64,000 nucleotides of DNA from Trichinella spiralis. Its lineage: Eukaryota; Nematoda; Enoplea; Trichinellida; Trichinellidae. The position numbers were made by a program, and so were the translations under genes. The stretch is from contig CM012953.1 in the NCBI GenBank assembly GCA_000181795.3, positions 15,078,781-15,142,780 of the forward strand. The letters are read 5' to 3'. Shown here piece after piece: positions 48,501 through 60,400 of the stretch (the first letter of the stretch is position 1; each line of letters opens with the position of its first letter). The notes below the pieces were generated by a model that saw only the letters and a program-made list of their open reading frames with translations, did no database searches and was not told the DNA's origin.

Positions 48501-50821
48501 CACTCAACCCTCAACATTCGCGGTATATGCATTTACTGATTTGCATGTTAAACATTGATTTGTTTATAAATTTATATTTTTTTATTCATTCAATTGAATG
48601 CATAGAAGTCTAAATAGTGGGTGTGTTCCTGCGTGCAATCTTGGCAGACTGGACTGCCCGGCGCCTCTTTTTTAAAAAGCTGTTACTGATGGCCATTTCT
48701 TCCTTTTTTTTCATTTCTTCCAGAAGTCGGTGATATGGTTCCGCAGCTGTTTTCAAATCACGCTTGAACTTAATGGCACGAACCATATCTGAGTCCATTT
48801 CAAAAAGTTTTTCTTCCACCTGCTTAAGCGTATGCAGAATTTCCGCAAGTCCTTCCAAGGTTAATTTTTCAGTTTCATCTGTTGCACTGTCGTCATCGGC
48901 ATCTTTGTCTTCATCAGTCGCAATCATCTCCATAAGTTGTTCGTCTGTAAGTTCACTTGTGTGAGATTCAATTAGCTGTATGACTTCTGATTCCTGCAAG
49001 TCTTTGAAACCATCGGCATCCACCTGATGAGCCAATGCGACAGTCATTTTCACCGCGCGTGCCTCTTCATCAGCAGGAAGAAATGTAGTTTTTGCATTTG
49101 AGCAATCTGGCCATAGATTCCGCCAACACGCGTTTACCGTCTCAACTTTCAATTCCGTAAAGGATTCCTTAATGTGGCACAGACAATCTGCAATGCTGAA
49201 TTTTTTCCAGTAATCTATTACTTCCAAATTGCTGTCCTCATCCATGGCAGCAACAAGACGAGCCATAGTCCTTCTAGTGTAATAAGCCTTAAAAGTCTGA
49301 ATCACTCCCTGGTCTAATGGTTGGACATGGGAGGACGCATCTGGAGGAAGGTAAGCAACATCCACATTTTCGCTCTCAAACTGTAAATTTTCTGGATGAT
49401 CAGTTGCGTTGTCCAAGATTAGCAGTACTTTAAATTTAAGGCCTAAGGCACTAAGGTACCGTTTCGTTTCCGGGATAAAACAATGATGAAACCAGTCCAG
49501 AAACAGATCTTTTGTCACCCAAGCCTTCTTGCCATGCATCCAGTGCACGGGAAGGGATTTACTGTCAAAGTGTTTTATAGCACGGGGACTCGCAGTTTTG
49601 TAAATTAGGCCTGGTTTTACCATGTGGCCTGCTGCATTGCAACAGAAAAGCAAAGTCATCTTATCTCTCTTTGCCTTGAATACTGAACGATGGTGCTGTT
49701 CCTTCCCAATAAATGCTCTGTCAGGCATTTTCTTCCAAAAAAGGGTTGATTCAGCTGCATTAAAAATTTGTTCAGAACAGAACCCCTTTTCTTCGATCAA
49801 CTGTTTTAGCTCTTCAGGATAAGAGGATGCTTTGAACTGATATGCAGAAGTAGCTTCTCCGGACATCTTCACACTGCGTAATGAGAAGCGACGTTTGAAA
49901 TGATCTAACCAGCCTTTGCTGGCTGTGAATGTGGAACGACTACTTGCGCTTGTTTCTGCTTGTTTGAAATGCCCATACAAGACTCGTGCCTTTTCTCGAA
50001 TGACATTGGAATCGACCGGTACTCGCTTTCTTCGCTGATTCTTCAACCATATGTAAAGTGCATTTTCCATTTTTATGATGGCCTTTTCTCTAACTTGCGA
50101 AACAACTTTTGTAGTTAACGGCGCACATAAAGTAAAGGCAGCACGAATAGCCTTCTCATTTTTGTTAATGTAGCGAACGGTGCTTTCATTTATCCCAAAC
50201 ATTCTGCCTGCTGCTGCGAAAGACATTCCACCGTTGAGTTTATCCAGCAGCTTTACTTTCTGCTCAATATTCATTACATTCTTTCGTCGCTTTAAGCGGC
50301 AAGCGGAGACAGAAGCTCCTTTATGACTCATAACAAACAGAAAGATGGAAAAAGCAAATGGAAAGACCAAAGTTCAACATGAAACAAAAACTACTGGTAG
50401 TAAACTGACAGTACCTGAACAAAATGCAGGCATAATCCATTATATGCGACTACAGTGTCATCATGCATTAGGTATTTACTCAAATTTTGCATTATCCCCA
50501 CGCTGCGTTGGACTGTGCTAGCATGGAAACGCATGTTCTTTACTTCCAGATATGCTTTTTTAATCGTGGGACCAGTGTTACCGTAAACCAACCTCCCGTT
50601 CGCAGCGCCTCTTTTCGGTTAGCCGTGATACTTTATCTTTTTTATCTTAACAGTTGTAGCGGTTAGTTAGCTTCCTAGTTTGATTAAGTCGATATCGCTA
50701 ATGTTACGGAATCAACCTTACACTGAACCTGCAGATCTACAGTATCCATACACAATCGATTCTAAAAATGAGATTTTGTTTTTTGAGGGTTTTGAAACCG
50801 AAAAATGTTGAGGGCCGACTG
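48501..50821 (-). mobile_element. Tigger/pogo-type DNA transposon, full length
   Basis: A 2321-bp element bounded by terminal inverted repeats. The left end reads CACTCAACCCTCAACATTCG and the right end, reversed, reads CAGTCGGCCCTCAACATTTT. Both are flanked by the TA target duplication (48499-48500 and 50822-50823) that pogo/Tigger elements make on insertion. It contains one intact transposase frame on the minus strand. The left TIR has diverged at a few bases, including the second to sixth positions, so mobility may be reduced. The 490 bp between the transposase start and the right TIR is non-coding. Confidence 0.93.
48610..50331 (-). CDS. Tigger/pogo transposase (DDE), first catalytic Asp replaced
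   Basis: A 573-residue uninterrupted frame. The N-terminus has a CENP-B-type psq helix-turn-helix (MNIEQKVKLLDKLNGG, GMSFAAAGRMFG, STVRYI), then a second CENP-B/HTH domain with GWLDHFKRRF. The DDE domain has LLILDNATDHP (second Asp) and HVQPLDQGVIQTFKAYY (third Asp). The first catalytic Asp, expected in an NADET-like motif, is Ala here (FNAAESTLFWKKMP, codon GCT), which should block strand cleavage. The C-terminal tail is acidic. The ATG at 50331 is the first true start; the frame continues upstream from a TTG only. Base composition is visibly more GC-rich than the surroundings, fitting a recent insertion. Confidence 0.92.
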   Translation of the reverse strand: MSHKGASVSACRLKRRKNVMNIEQKVKLLDKLNGGMSFAAAGRMFGINESTVRYINKNEKAIRAAFTLCAPLTTKVVSQVREKAIIKMENALYIWLKNQRRKRVPVDSNVIREKARVLYGHFKQAETSASSRSTFTASKGWLDHFKRRFSLRSVKMSGEATSAYQFKASSYPEELKQLIEEKGFCSEQIFNAAESTLFWKKMPDRAFIGKEQHHRSVFKAKRDKMTLLFCCNAAGHMVKPGLIYKTASPRAIKHFDSKSLPVHWMHGKKAWVTKDLFLDWFHHCFIPETKRYLSALGLKFKVLLILDNATDHPENLQFESENVDVAYLPPDASSHVQPLDQGVIQTFKAYYTRRTMARLVAAMDEDSNLEVIDYWKKFSIADCLCHIKESFTELKVETVNACWRNLWPDCSNAKTTFLPADEEARAVKMTVALAHQVDADGFKDLQESEVIQLIESHTSELTDEQLMEMIATDEDKDADDDSATDETEKLTLEGLAEILHTLKQVEEKLFEMDSDMVRAIKFKRDLKTAAEPYHRLLEEMKKKEEMAISNSFLKKRRRAVQSAKIARRNTPTI

Positions 50822-50823
50822 TA

Positions 50824-51464
50824 TAAACAATAAAAGTAAATCCATAAAATTTTATCAACAAATATTTTTTATTTGTAAAAATAAAGTGCAAAAACAATAC
50901 ACATAAGCAAGCGCACAGAGACCATAACGTCACCAACAATTGACTAAATTATGAAAAACTCAAGTTCTAATGCACTTAAGTTCTACGACTCAAAATTGCT
51001 TGCTTGCTTATTTGCTTAAAATTAATTTCTGGATGTGCTATTCAGTTGCACATTTGTTGCTTTTCGAGCATGTATTAAGCTCGCGATATTTTTGCCTTTT
51101 AATCGGAGCTGGCCGTCCGCAACCGACTGCTCAAGTTTGGCCATGATAGGCCTGTTGTATATGAGTACTGATTAATGCGTGCAATCTTTATTTGTAATGA
51201 CAACACAGTAATAAGATATATATATTACGCTTAATATTGAAAATTGCATATTATTGATAATAAGCAGCTGCCCTTGCCTATTCTTGATAATAGGCAAAAG
51301 GATTGCCTAATATGAATAATGGGAAATATTTGCGTAATGTCGAGAATATGCAATAAGCTTTTGCTTAATATTGAAACGACGGTTCACGAGTTACCCTGTA
51401 CGTTGAAATGCTTTTATTAATGATATTTGTATTTATTGTTAGAAACAAATGTATGGTGTGATGT
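50824..51464. other. Repeat-rich intergenic stretch
   Basis: Holds one copy of a dispersed repeat (51026-51080) and, at about 51220-51380, short direct repeats such as GCTTAATATTGAAA and TTGATAATA. No coding potential seen. Confidence 0.45.
51026..51080 (+). repeat. Dispersed repeat, copy a
   Basis: This stretch, with core GTGCTATTCAGTTGCACAT followed by TTGTTGCTTTT, matches 54245-54300 at about 31 of 33 core positions in the same orientation. The two copies flank the integrase-like and piggyBac remnants. Confidence 0.7.
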
Positions 51465-51757
51465 TTATACATTTTTGCATGGCTTCCCGGGATGACAACG
51501 AGAATTGCATAGTAGTCTTTTTCTGCTGCAATTGCATCGACGAGATGAGTAGCCGGATCAGTACATGCATTTCACATATCCTTGGCCGCCCGTATCTTTA
51601 GGTACTGCTGTTCTAAGAAAAATTTCAGCGTCAGGTACTTCATCAATTGATAGTAAATTTTCTGATATGACTTGTAAATCGGCAGCTGCAAATTTGGATG
51701 ACAGTGTACAACCTTTCGCATTCGCATAACAATGAGCACAACCTTTTTGGAAGTGGA
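51465..51757 (-). pseudogene. Integrase/KRBA2-like C-terminus, decayed
   Basis: The minus strand reads a block with SIDEVPDAEIFLRTA, TGGQGYVKCMY, then a TGA stop, and in the same frame SSRRCNCSRKRLLCNSRCHP ending in CKNV before TAA. The GGQGxxKC followed by a cysteine-rich CxC tail is the conserved end of integrase-core proteins of retroelement or KRBA2-like type. Two family cysteines appear replaced by Tyr, and a stop interrupts the tail, so it is a dead remnant. No upstream integrase core was found in the window; the copy is truncated at about 51757 by the piggyBac-like sequence on the other strand. Confidence 0.6.
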
Positions 51758-52202
51758 TCCAATTACAAAGAAAAAGAGATGGAACAGGAAAGCAAAGCGG
51801 TTGACTGGCGTATCAGTGCCAGGTATGGTAAACAAGTACAATTTGTATATGGGTGGCGTAGACTTAGGCACAGTGCTGGTATCACTGTACAGGATTGACT
51901 ATGGAAGTGGCAAGTGGAGCAGAAGAGTATTCTTCTGGATGGCTAACAGTGCGGCAACAAATTCAGGGATCCTGTACAAAAGAAACTGTGACATGAGAAA
52001 AGTCCCGTCGCGACAACGAATGGACCTACTGACATTCATCAGTAGTGACTCAGAATCTCTCTTGTTGACTGGAAAGACCATCCAGAGTCGCAGAGGTCTC
52101 CCGACCTCTTCCCAGCAACAAGAAGACCTTTGTGGACCGTCGCGAAAGAACCCAGCTCAGAGAGACATTCAGGAAAACGCCAGAAGAGATCAAGTTGGCT
52201 AA
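51700..52202 (+). pseudogene. piggyBac-type transposase C-terminal fragment
   Basis: The plus-strand frame contains TFLEVDP, then VPGMVNKYNLYMGGVDLGT, SLYRIDYGSGKWSRRVFFWM and NSAATNSGILYKRN. This is the C-terminal part of the piggyBac DDE transposase fold (the conserved YNxxMGGVD and KWxxxxFF region). Upstream sequence with the catalytic aspartates is absent or unrecognisable, and the downstream part has no cysteine-rich zinc finger, so it is a fragment. Confidence 0.75.
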
Positions 52203-55200
52203 TGGTCTGAAATGCAAGCCATTCGACCACGTTGCCGCGTCTGTTCAAAATCGTCGCATATATACTGTACAAAGTGCATGGCATTTTCATTTTTCTCAGA
52301 AAGTACAAATTGCTTTAAGACATATATCACTGTTGATTATTTTGAATAAATAAACAGCTGACTTGCAACTGATGATACATAATAGGCGAAAAAACATATA
52401 AACACGGAATTTTGGATGCTGCCCAGTATGCCAAATTTGACATGGTTGAGCAAAAACCATAAAAGTTATCAAATTTGCAGACGATTTTAGAAATATTCTA
52501 GTGGTACCATATTACACACTGCCCCACGAGTTTCAATTTTTTTGCCAAAAGAAAATAATTCAAGACCTAAAAGATTAAAAGAAATTACACTATTTCGCAT
52601 TTTATTTTAAAAAAGCATTATTTTTAAAAATGGGAAATGTGATTATTTATGCTCATATAGGGTAATTTAGTGGTAGTGCACCCATATTCGGGAGTACTTT
52701 GATAAAAAACAATCATCCAATCACTGATCGAAGCTGAGTAGCTAATCAAATGATGTAAGTCAGTCACCAATTACCGATCTTACGCCGAACAGCCTATCAG
52801 CGAACAGCCAATAAAAAGAAGAGGTCATGTGGGGAACAAAAGCGGGCGAAATCGGAATAGGCTGGCTACAACATTTCACTTTTTTTATTTGTTAAAATAT
52901 TTTTTAATTATGATAATTTAAAAAAATTTTATATTCTCAAATTCATATTAAAATTATGAATATTTCATTTTAGCAGCTTTTATCAATTTTAATTTATGTT
53001 CCATTTCTCTATATTTGATTTTTCGAATTTTCATTATTTTTAAATTATTATATACCTATTCTCATATTGCAGGTACTTCTTATGTTACACAAAAATAAGT
53101 TGCTAATGACAACATTTCAGCAGTTTGTGTCATTTACAAATACACAGCTATCATCTTTCTCCTGTTCAATATTTCATACAAGGAGAGTAATCAGTTTTAC
53201 AGGTTAAGTAGTAATATTATTGGTAATAACATTGTTGCAAATGTTGCTTCTCTACATTCTGAAGCATATTACAGAGAAAAGATGCTATACAATAAATTGT
53301 TTAACACCATCAGAAAAATATTTCAAATGGAAAACAATACAATTCACAGCTTATTCGTGCTAGTTAGCACAAATTTCTGAAACAGAATTGCTCTTGTCAG
53401 TTCTAAAAGTGTTCAGCTTTTAATGCAAATGTAAAATCAACATTACCACTGAGTAAATATTTGATAACGTTGCTTAAAGTTTTGTATCAACATCCCTTCG
53501 TGAATCATAGGGTATTTTTGTAATTTAAAAAATCGATTTGGATGCTAATATAAAATAAATTTCAAAAAATCACACTTGTGTGAATTTTGAATATGTTTGA
53601 ATTTATGAACATGAATTATAACCAATATAGAAAAGAAATTTTTATACTTTTTTAGTTTATTATTATTTCTGAAATATTTGCAAAAAGAACAATAGAATCG
53701 GCCAAATGTTTTATTTTTGACTAAAAGACATTTCACAAATCAACCCTCAGTTAACGTTATTCCAAAACTTGTAATAAATATTGCTGCTATTTATTTTTGA
53801 TTAATGATCATTTTTGAAAGGGTTTTTTCAATTCGTTTAAGTCAGTTTTGAATATGTGAGCAACTGGTCATTTTAGCTATTATAAGCCTGAAGCTGCTTT
53901 TTGTCGGTCGCCTTTTAGCTTTATTTTTGAAAAATAGCTCTACTGAAATTTATATAATAATCTATTCACTTTTGATTAACGACCGTTTTATAACAATTAA
54001 TGTATTCCAAAACGAAAGCAGCTGCTCATATGCAAGCTGAGCATAAAATTTTCCCTGGCAACATGAGCATATGCTGATTTTTGAAAAACAATTCTTATGA
54101 TCAATTTTGAATGACAGTTCTTTTCAGTGACGGTTTTAAGCTTAACAATTGTCAATCAAAATCAAAGCAGCAAAAGGTGTGCCCTATGGCGGCTCTTTTA
54201 CGCTTTGCAAGTTTTGCAAATGAAATATACATTTAACAATTATTTTCAGGATTTGCTATTCAGTTGCACATCTGTTGCTTTTTAGATAAGCATTAATCAT
54301 GACAGCTATGATGGTAAATTGCAAGAAGTTTTATGTAATAGATCGGAACGAATAAAATTTGCAGACAAAAGACATTATTTCAAAAATTAAGATCAGAAAT
54401 TAGCTCGGATCTAACAGAACCTTGTGCATATATATATATATATTTCAACTAAAATTGAAATTTCAACTATTTTCGTAGATGATAAAATTTTTTTGAAATA
54501 ATTTCAATATGAATTAGTACTACATAAATATAGTATTTAAACATACTTAAAGTTATAAAATTACTTTTACAATGATCAAATTAAAAGTAAATATTGCAAA
54601 CATTCACAATTATATATTATCAGCTAGCATGTTGTTGAATCATGTACACAAATAAGAGATATTTTCATGTAAGTGAATCATGTGGGAAAACAATTCCGCC
54701 TAATTGATCAATAAAGTAAACGGATGTATCACACCCATAACAGAAAGCACGAGAAAAAATTGTCCCGAAGAAAAAATATTCCAAACTACATCTTTATATC
54801 TTTTACAAATATCTTTTATATTTTCACAGTAATGGTTTTAACTAGTTGTATAGGCTTTCACTTTTGTTGCAGTTTATTTTTTTGCTTTCCCAAGTATTAT
54901 ACGGAAAGGAAATGATACATTAAATTTGTATGCCTTTCAAAAGATTTTTCCAGTGTTAGAATGTTATCGGCTGTTCATTTATATGGTCTGCCTCCTTTTG
55001 CATATGTGGATGCATGTGCATTTTTGAAATAAGTCCATTCAATCGGAAACTTTACATTTCTAATAACTGTTCAGTAAATTACAACTGTGATGAATTATTT
55101 TTGAAAATTCATTAACTTTTCCAGCTACTGACAGCGAGGCAGTGCACTGTAATTTTAAGTTTCAGCATTGCAACTTGTTTTACTATTAAATAAATGAAAA

Positions 55201-55596
55201 TTAAAATAAAAAAATAAATAATTTTTAGTTAAATAATAATTTTAAGTAAATTTTCAATTAGCAAATTTTGATTTTTCTAGTATTAACTAAATGTATTATT
55301 ACTGTATGCTGAAGTGTTAGAAAAATTTAATTATTAAATATTTCATTTGAATTTACTTTACATAAATAAATACAGAAGTTTAATATTCATTTAAAAGCAC
55401 TTAAGCTACTATAATTTAGAAAAATGAAAGAAGGAATTAATTCAGAAATATCGTTTATGTTTATTCAAAATTTAAAGTAGCTTCATTGATTTAAAAAAGG
55501 ATTATTTTCTCTTTAATTTACAATTAATTTAATATTTTATCTGCATAAAATACTACTCGAAACATTCATTTATCTTTGAAAGATAAATATGAATAT
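52203..55596. other. Intergenic, with a CCAAT-rich patch and old repeats
   Basis: About 3.4 kb with no supported gene. At about 52690-52870 a GC-richer patch has several CCAAT motifs in a row (both AATCAC and AATTACC contexts, then AGCCAATAAAAAG), resembling a promoter or LTR remnant. The second copy of the dispersed repeat is at 54245-54300. A short (AT)n run lies at about 54427-54442. Confidence 0.45.
54245..54300 (+). repeat. Dispersed repeat, copy b
   Basis: Second copy of the repeat at 51026-51080, core TTGCTATTCAGTTGCACAT then CTGTTGCTTTT. Surrounding sequence does not align well, so only a short shared element is evident. Confidence 0.7.
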
Positions 55597-55889
55597 CTAA
55601 GGAGCAGTTTGAAAGCTTTCTCCTTTAATAAACGTTTCATGGCATTTTGGCGAACAGATTTCAAACTTTTTAGCTTCCTCTGCTTTACTGACGTAACATA
55701 GAAGTAAACAAAAATACAAGCAACCTAACAATTCTTTTGCTCATACTGTCGTGCGTTTTGTTGGTCACTTTCATTTGCTTGCTGCTGTCTGTCGAAGTAT
55801 CGTTTGCATACTGCGTTGAACATAGTGTTGTACTCAACAAGATATTCGTCACATTTTAATTTGAGAACGTTGATCGTTGGCATTCTCAT
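55597..55889 (-). CDS. Possible small protein gene, two exons, unrecognised
   Basis: Two exons, 55889-55747 and 55687-55597, join at a canonical GTATGAG donor and TACGTCAG acceptor across a 59-nt intron to give 77 aa. The protein is charged and helical, has no signal peptide, and carries four cysteines (one near residue 13, one near 27, and a CSPKC pair near the end). The paired cysteines recall small twin-Cys mitochondrial proteins, but the spacing does not match a family I can name. An acceptor-like AG lies just upstream of the ATG. Composition is more balanced than the flanks, which supports coding. Confidence 0.45.
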
Positions 55890-57448
55890 TGAAACTGGTA
55901 CGTAAAACAAAATCATACTTCAAGTAATTGCAGAACATTATCAAAAATGAATGCAGAATTAATTTATCAAATAATTGCTTGCTTAAGACGTTTAATTTTA
56001 TGCCAGTTTTAGAAATGAACAATACAATCCTTTATAATCTGTTTTTTGATTTTATTTGAACTCTTGCGTAATTGAAAAATTATACATTTCATTGCATCTG
56101 TATTTTTAAATTCCTAACTGAATCTTGTTTTTTAATAACTTTTATTTGAGTTTATGAGAATAGTTATTTGCTTTGAAATTTCTTCTAGGTTTTGATTTTT
56201 TGTTCTTTAGTGTAACAAGTGAATGGCTTGTCAACGACAGTGACTAAAAATATTCTTAAATTCGTGGATGATAATTAATAGCGGTGGTGTTATCAGCAGT
56301 GCAAAACAATTTTAACTACAGACTTCTGTTTATTAATGGGATTACGTTTCCACTTTCTTATCGATAATTTTGTAATTCTTAGTTTTTTGTAAACAGAAGG
56401 CGCACAGTTGATTGATTTCGTGATAAGTAGGAAAATAAAATTTTATGGAAGTTTTTTCTGGAATTGCTGTGTAAGATTTGGATTATTTGTTGTATCTTTG
56501 CGATAATTTCAATTTTAAAAATGAAAATTCTTTTAAAAAATACTTATTAAAATTAATTTAAAAAATTAAGAATAACACAAGTCGAACCATATTAAGATTT
56601 TGAAAGAATTTTCATTTGAATAAAACATATCACTAGTCAGACAAATGAAAAAGTATAAAAATGTGACTAGTTGCTTATTGAAGAAGCTTAACCGATTTGG
56701 CTTTGCAATGCGCAATATTTGCAGCTGTGTTGAAGAGTAGCATAGATTTGAATATTGGTGTAATATTGACATAATCATATTGAACAGTTTTTAATATGGG
56801 TTTTCAATAAACAAAAAATTTAATTTCATGGTGTTCAGAAGGTAGTGAAGTGCAGTAAATAATTTCATGTATACTGTTTCTTGTGTTTTTGTTTTTAATG
56901 TACAGTAAAGATCAGTAGAACATGATTATATGAATAATGTTTATATTCATGCAATAATTACTGTAGTAAATGATTAAAATGTTTTAAATATTGTATGTAG
57001 AGAAGACTAATGCTATAGCAGTATAAGATATTATAATTTAAGCTTTGCCAAAAGGTTAGTACTGATTCGTCTTTCAAGTTTTTCTGTAAAAATGTTGAAA
57101 AAATAATTGACATATCTAAAGATGATAATTTTATGAAGAAAAATTTAGTACAGTAGTTTTGATTTTCAAGTATATTATCTGTATTTAAGAAAGCGAGCGC
57201 AACGTTTTTGTTATATTTAGATGATTTAATATCGATTAAACTGAATTTCAGAAACGAATTTTTTACTTCATTTTTCATTTGAAATATGCAAAAAGATTCA
57301 GTTTTATATTTCTGCATTTATTTATAACAAAAAGGTAATATAATTAAGTAATTGAAAAATAAATATTAAAATGTAAATAAAAAGCGATAACAGTTTTAAG
57401 TGAACAATGAATTAAGAAAATAAATTGTTTTTCAGTTTAAATATTAAA
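55890..57448. other. Intergenic, AT-rich
   Basis: Upstream of the Spen-like gene. A 119-codon minus-strand frame at 56958-57317 is low-complexity and lacks splice context or family resemblance; I treat it as chance. The start of the Spen-like gene is preceded by TTTTTCAG at about 57429-57434, possibly a UTR intron or trans-splice acceptor. Confidence 0.5.
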
Positions 57449-60400
57449 ATGAGTGGATTTCCTTATTTATCAACACATCCAGAAGCAAACCGCATAGATG
57501 TGTCCAACTCCACTGAAGGATTGGTGAGTTCCTCAAAAAGTGATACGAAAAACCTTTTACCGCTCAAAGAAAACAATGCGGAGAGTGGAATTTTGTTACG
57601 TATTGACAATTTGCCACCTCGGCTATCGGACTCTAGTTTAAAATCTTACATGTCTCATCAGTTGAAACCGTATGGAATGTTGAAATGGTTGAAGGTGATT
57701 GGTCACGATGAAAACCGATATTCTCTTGTTAAATATGTGAGGTAAATGAATGTATTTATTCTATTTGTAGCTTATAGAATTTTCTGAAATATTTTTGAAT
57801 TAACTTCATTTAAAGTACTGTGTTTTCATTTTTGTTTTAATGCATTTTTTAAAGCAAATTTAAGATAAATTTATTATTTACTGAAGAATGAACTCTTATT
57901 AATAATTTTGTACCAAAGTTTACCAAAGATTTTTTTATTTCAGAGACGAGGATGCGATATTCGTTAGTAAAGAATTTTCCACACTGAATTTCTGTGGTAA
58001 AACAGCTCGCATTAAAATAATTCCAGAAAGCGAAGATTGCCCGGATAGTTGTTCAAAACCTTTGATCTACGATCCTGATGCAAAATCATATCTTTCGACT
58101 CGAACATTATACCTTGGAAATTTGAGAAATTGCGTTAGCAGGAGTAGTCTGAGAGCGTATTTTGAAAAATTCGGTCCTATTATTGTAAGTTATATTCATT
58201 AATGTTGGGAAAATGGAGTTGAATATAACATATTTTTATGAAGAAGGTAGACATTAAAGCTCAGGACACTCCCGTGACATACGGGTTTGTTGAGTTTGGC
58301 GACATTAAATCTGTTGTCTTGGCCATTCAACATGTTCGAGCGAATGGTCTGTGTGGCTGGAAAGATGTTAAGGTATGACATATTTTTATTTAAATTTTAA
58401 TTTTTTAATCTGATGCTTTAATGTTTACTGATTTAATTTTGAATTTCATGCATATTATTTCAGTCTGGTTTATAATTTTTTAAGTAAAATTGTACTTTCA
58501 GAGATAGTTTATTACAAGTATAATTTATTAAAAATTAGTATCAAGATTATAAATTATTTTATATTAATGATAAATGATTTCTGTAGCATCCGCTTGAAAT
58601 GTATCATAAACAGATTTGTCGATGTCAAAGCTTATAGTTATTGAGGAATTTTATAGATGATATATTTTTAAATGAGCGAAGATTATTATCTGTTGTTTAT
58701 ATGAAACGACAATATTTTGTTTCAGGCAAATTTTGGGAATTTTACTGCAGATAATAAGATTTGGATTGCAGCTGAAGATTCTAAGATCTCATTTGAATAT
58801 GTAACGAGAAAATTTTGGCCCTATGCGCCTCATGTACTGGACATACTCTTCGAACCAGCCCTTAATCATGCTGTCATTGTTTTTGACAGTAAAGAAAATG
58901 CCAGTATTGCATATCAGGTAAATTTAAGCTTCGTTACAGTTTAGAACTGAATCAAAGATTTACGTTAAATAATAATTTGTTCATTGCGTGAAATATATGA
59001 TGCAGTTCCTTTCTTCGTATTCAGTGATATTTGTTTCTTTAAGGATATAAAATCAAATCCAAACGATAGCCTGGTGGTAGATTATTGTTCTTCACAGCTG
59101 TATGATTCAATTTTTGAACGTATCAATAATGGACGTTCAGATAATCTCCCATCAACAAGGCAATCAGCAAAATACGAACATTTTTTACCTTTATTAATCA
59201 TTTATCATTTTTTGTTTGCTTTTAGCTCTTCCATATCTCCTTCTGTTGATGATGGAAAGTTGGTGTAAGTGATGCTGAAGGCTTTTACCAAACAAAATTT
59301 GCATACTATTTTTGTTTCAGATTGGACGATAATAAGAAAACTGATTATGAAAATAATAAGCATTCTCAATATGATAATTGCAATCTCAATGCGAAAACAA
59401 GAGGACAGACTTCTGGCATGGTTTGTTCATTAAACTGATAATCTGACGTTGAATATTGTTGTGTTGGTTGTGTGTTTTCAGAATGAGCGTGTTGAAGATA
59501 ACAAGCAAGCGCAATCGCGTGAAACGTCGCAAGCTAAACGTAAAGCAGAAGACCATTTGGATGTTGGTTTGCTCAACTTGACTGATAATGAAAATTATTC
59601 AAAAGAGGAATTAATGAAAATCAACAATTCAAAGAACAAAAAGCAGTAAATATCGCGTGAATTGTTTGTATTTATTCGTTCTGTTAATTGTATGATTTGT
59701 TTCCTTTTCAGCTTCTGCAAGAGCAATTACAGCACAGAAAATCAGGAAAATCAGTTTAATTACGCAGCTTCCGCTGGTGGTAATCGTAAAGCAGAAGGTG
59801 ATGTGCTTATATTATGAATGTTGTATACTTGCGTGATGATAGTAGCTCCGGTGTTAGGCGTTCTTTGTTTGCACCTAAAAATTGTCCTCACTGTTAGAAC
59901 ATAACACTCTGATAAAAGAGAAAACTTTCACTAGATCAACTAATTTTCTTTACTATCCTGAAAAACGACTGGTGAAATTATAAAATTTAAATGGTTTGAT
60001 ATTATTTAAGGAAAAAAAATTGTTCGTTCGGCTTAAGGTTTGTGGCATAAATGTGGAGGTGAATGATGCAACGAGGGGCAACACGTGGAAGATTTAATGA
60101 ATTGTCTGTTTGGATGCATTTTTCAAAAAATAATTTAGTTTTCGTTCACATTTTTATCGGATAGCCATTTGGAACTGCCGATTTGGTTGAAAAATTACAT
60201 TATCAAATCAAATTATTTAATAGGTGCATTATTGTTATTTCAGTAATTTCATGTAGCGTGTAGAAAGTGCAAAGTTAGATATGAAGAGAATTGTTGAAAA
60301 TGTTTAAAACAATCAAGCGAATACTAACAGTTTGGCACTGCATAGAATGTTTAATTTAAATTCTGAATTCAATTGGACAGAAGGTTTAAATTTTTGTTTA

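Noticed and set aside
50391-50591. 66-codon minus-strand frame between the transposase start and the right TIR
   Set aside because: Begins with a non-ATG codon and shows no similarity to a second transposon protein; most likely 5' non-coding sequence of the element.
51572-51871. 99-codon minus-strand frame overlapping the piggyBac fragment
   Set aside because: Its codons are antisense to the conserved piggyBac block; the integrase-like remnant uses a different minus-strand frame.
56958-57317. 119-codon minus-strand open frame
   Set aside because: Composition is dominated by Ile, Lys, Leu, Phe and Asn codons expected from AT-rich DNA; no domain pattern and no splice context.
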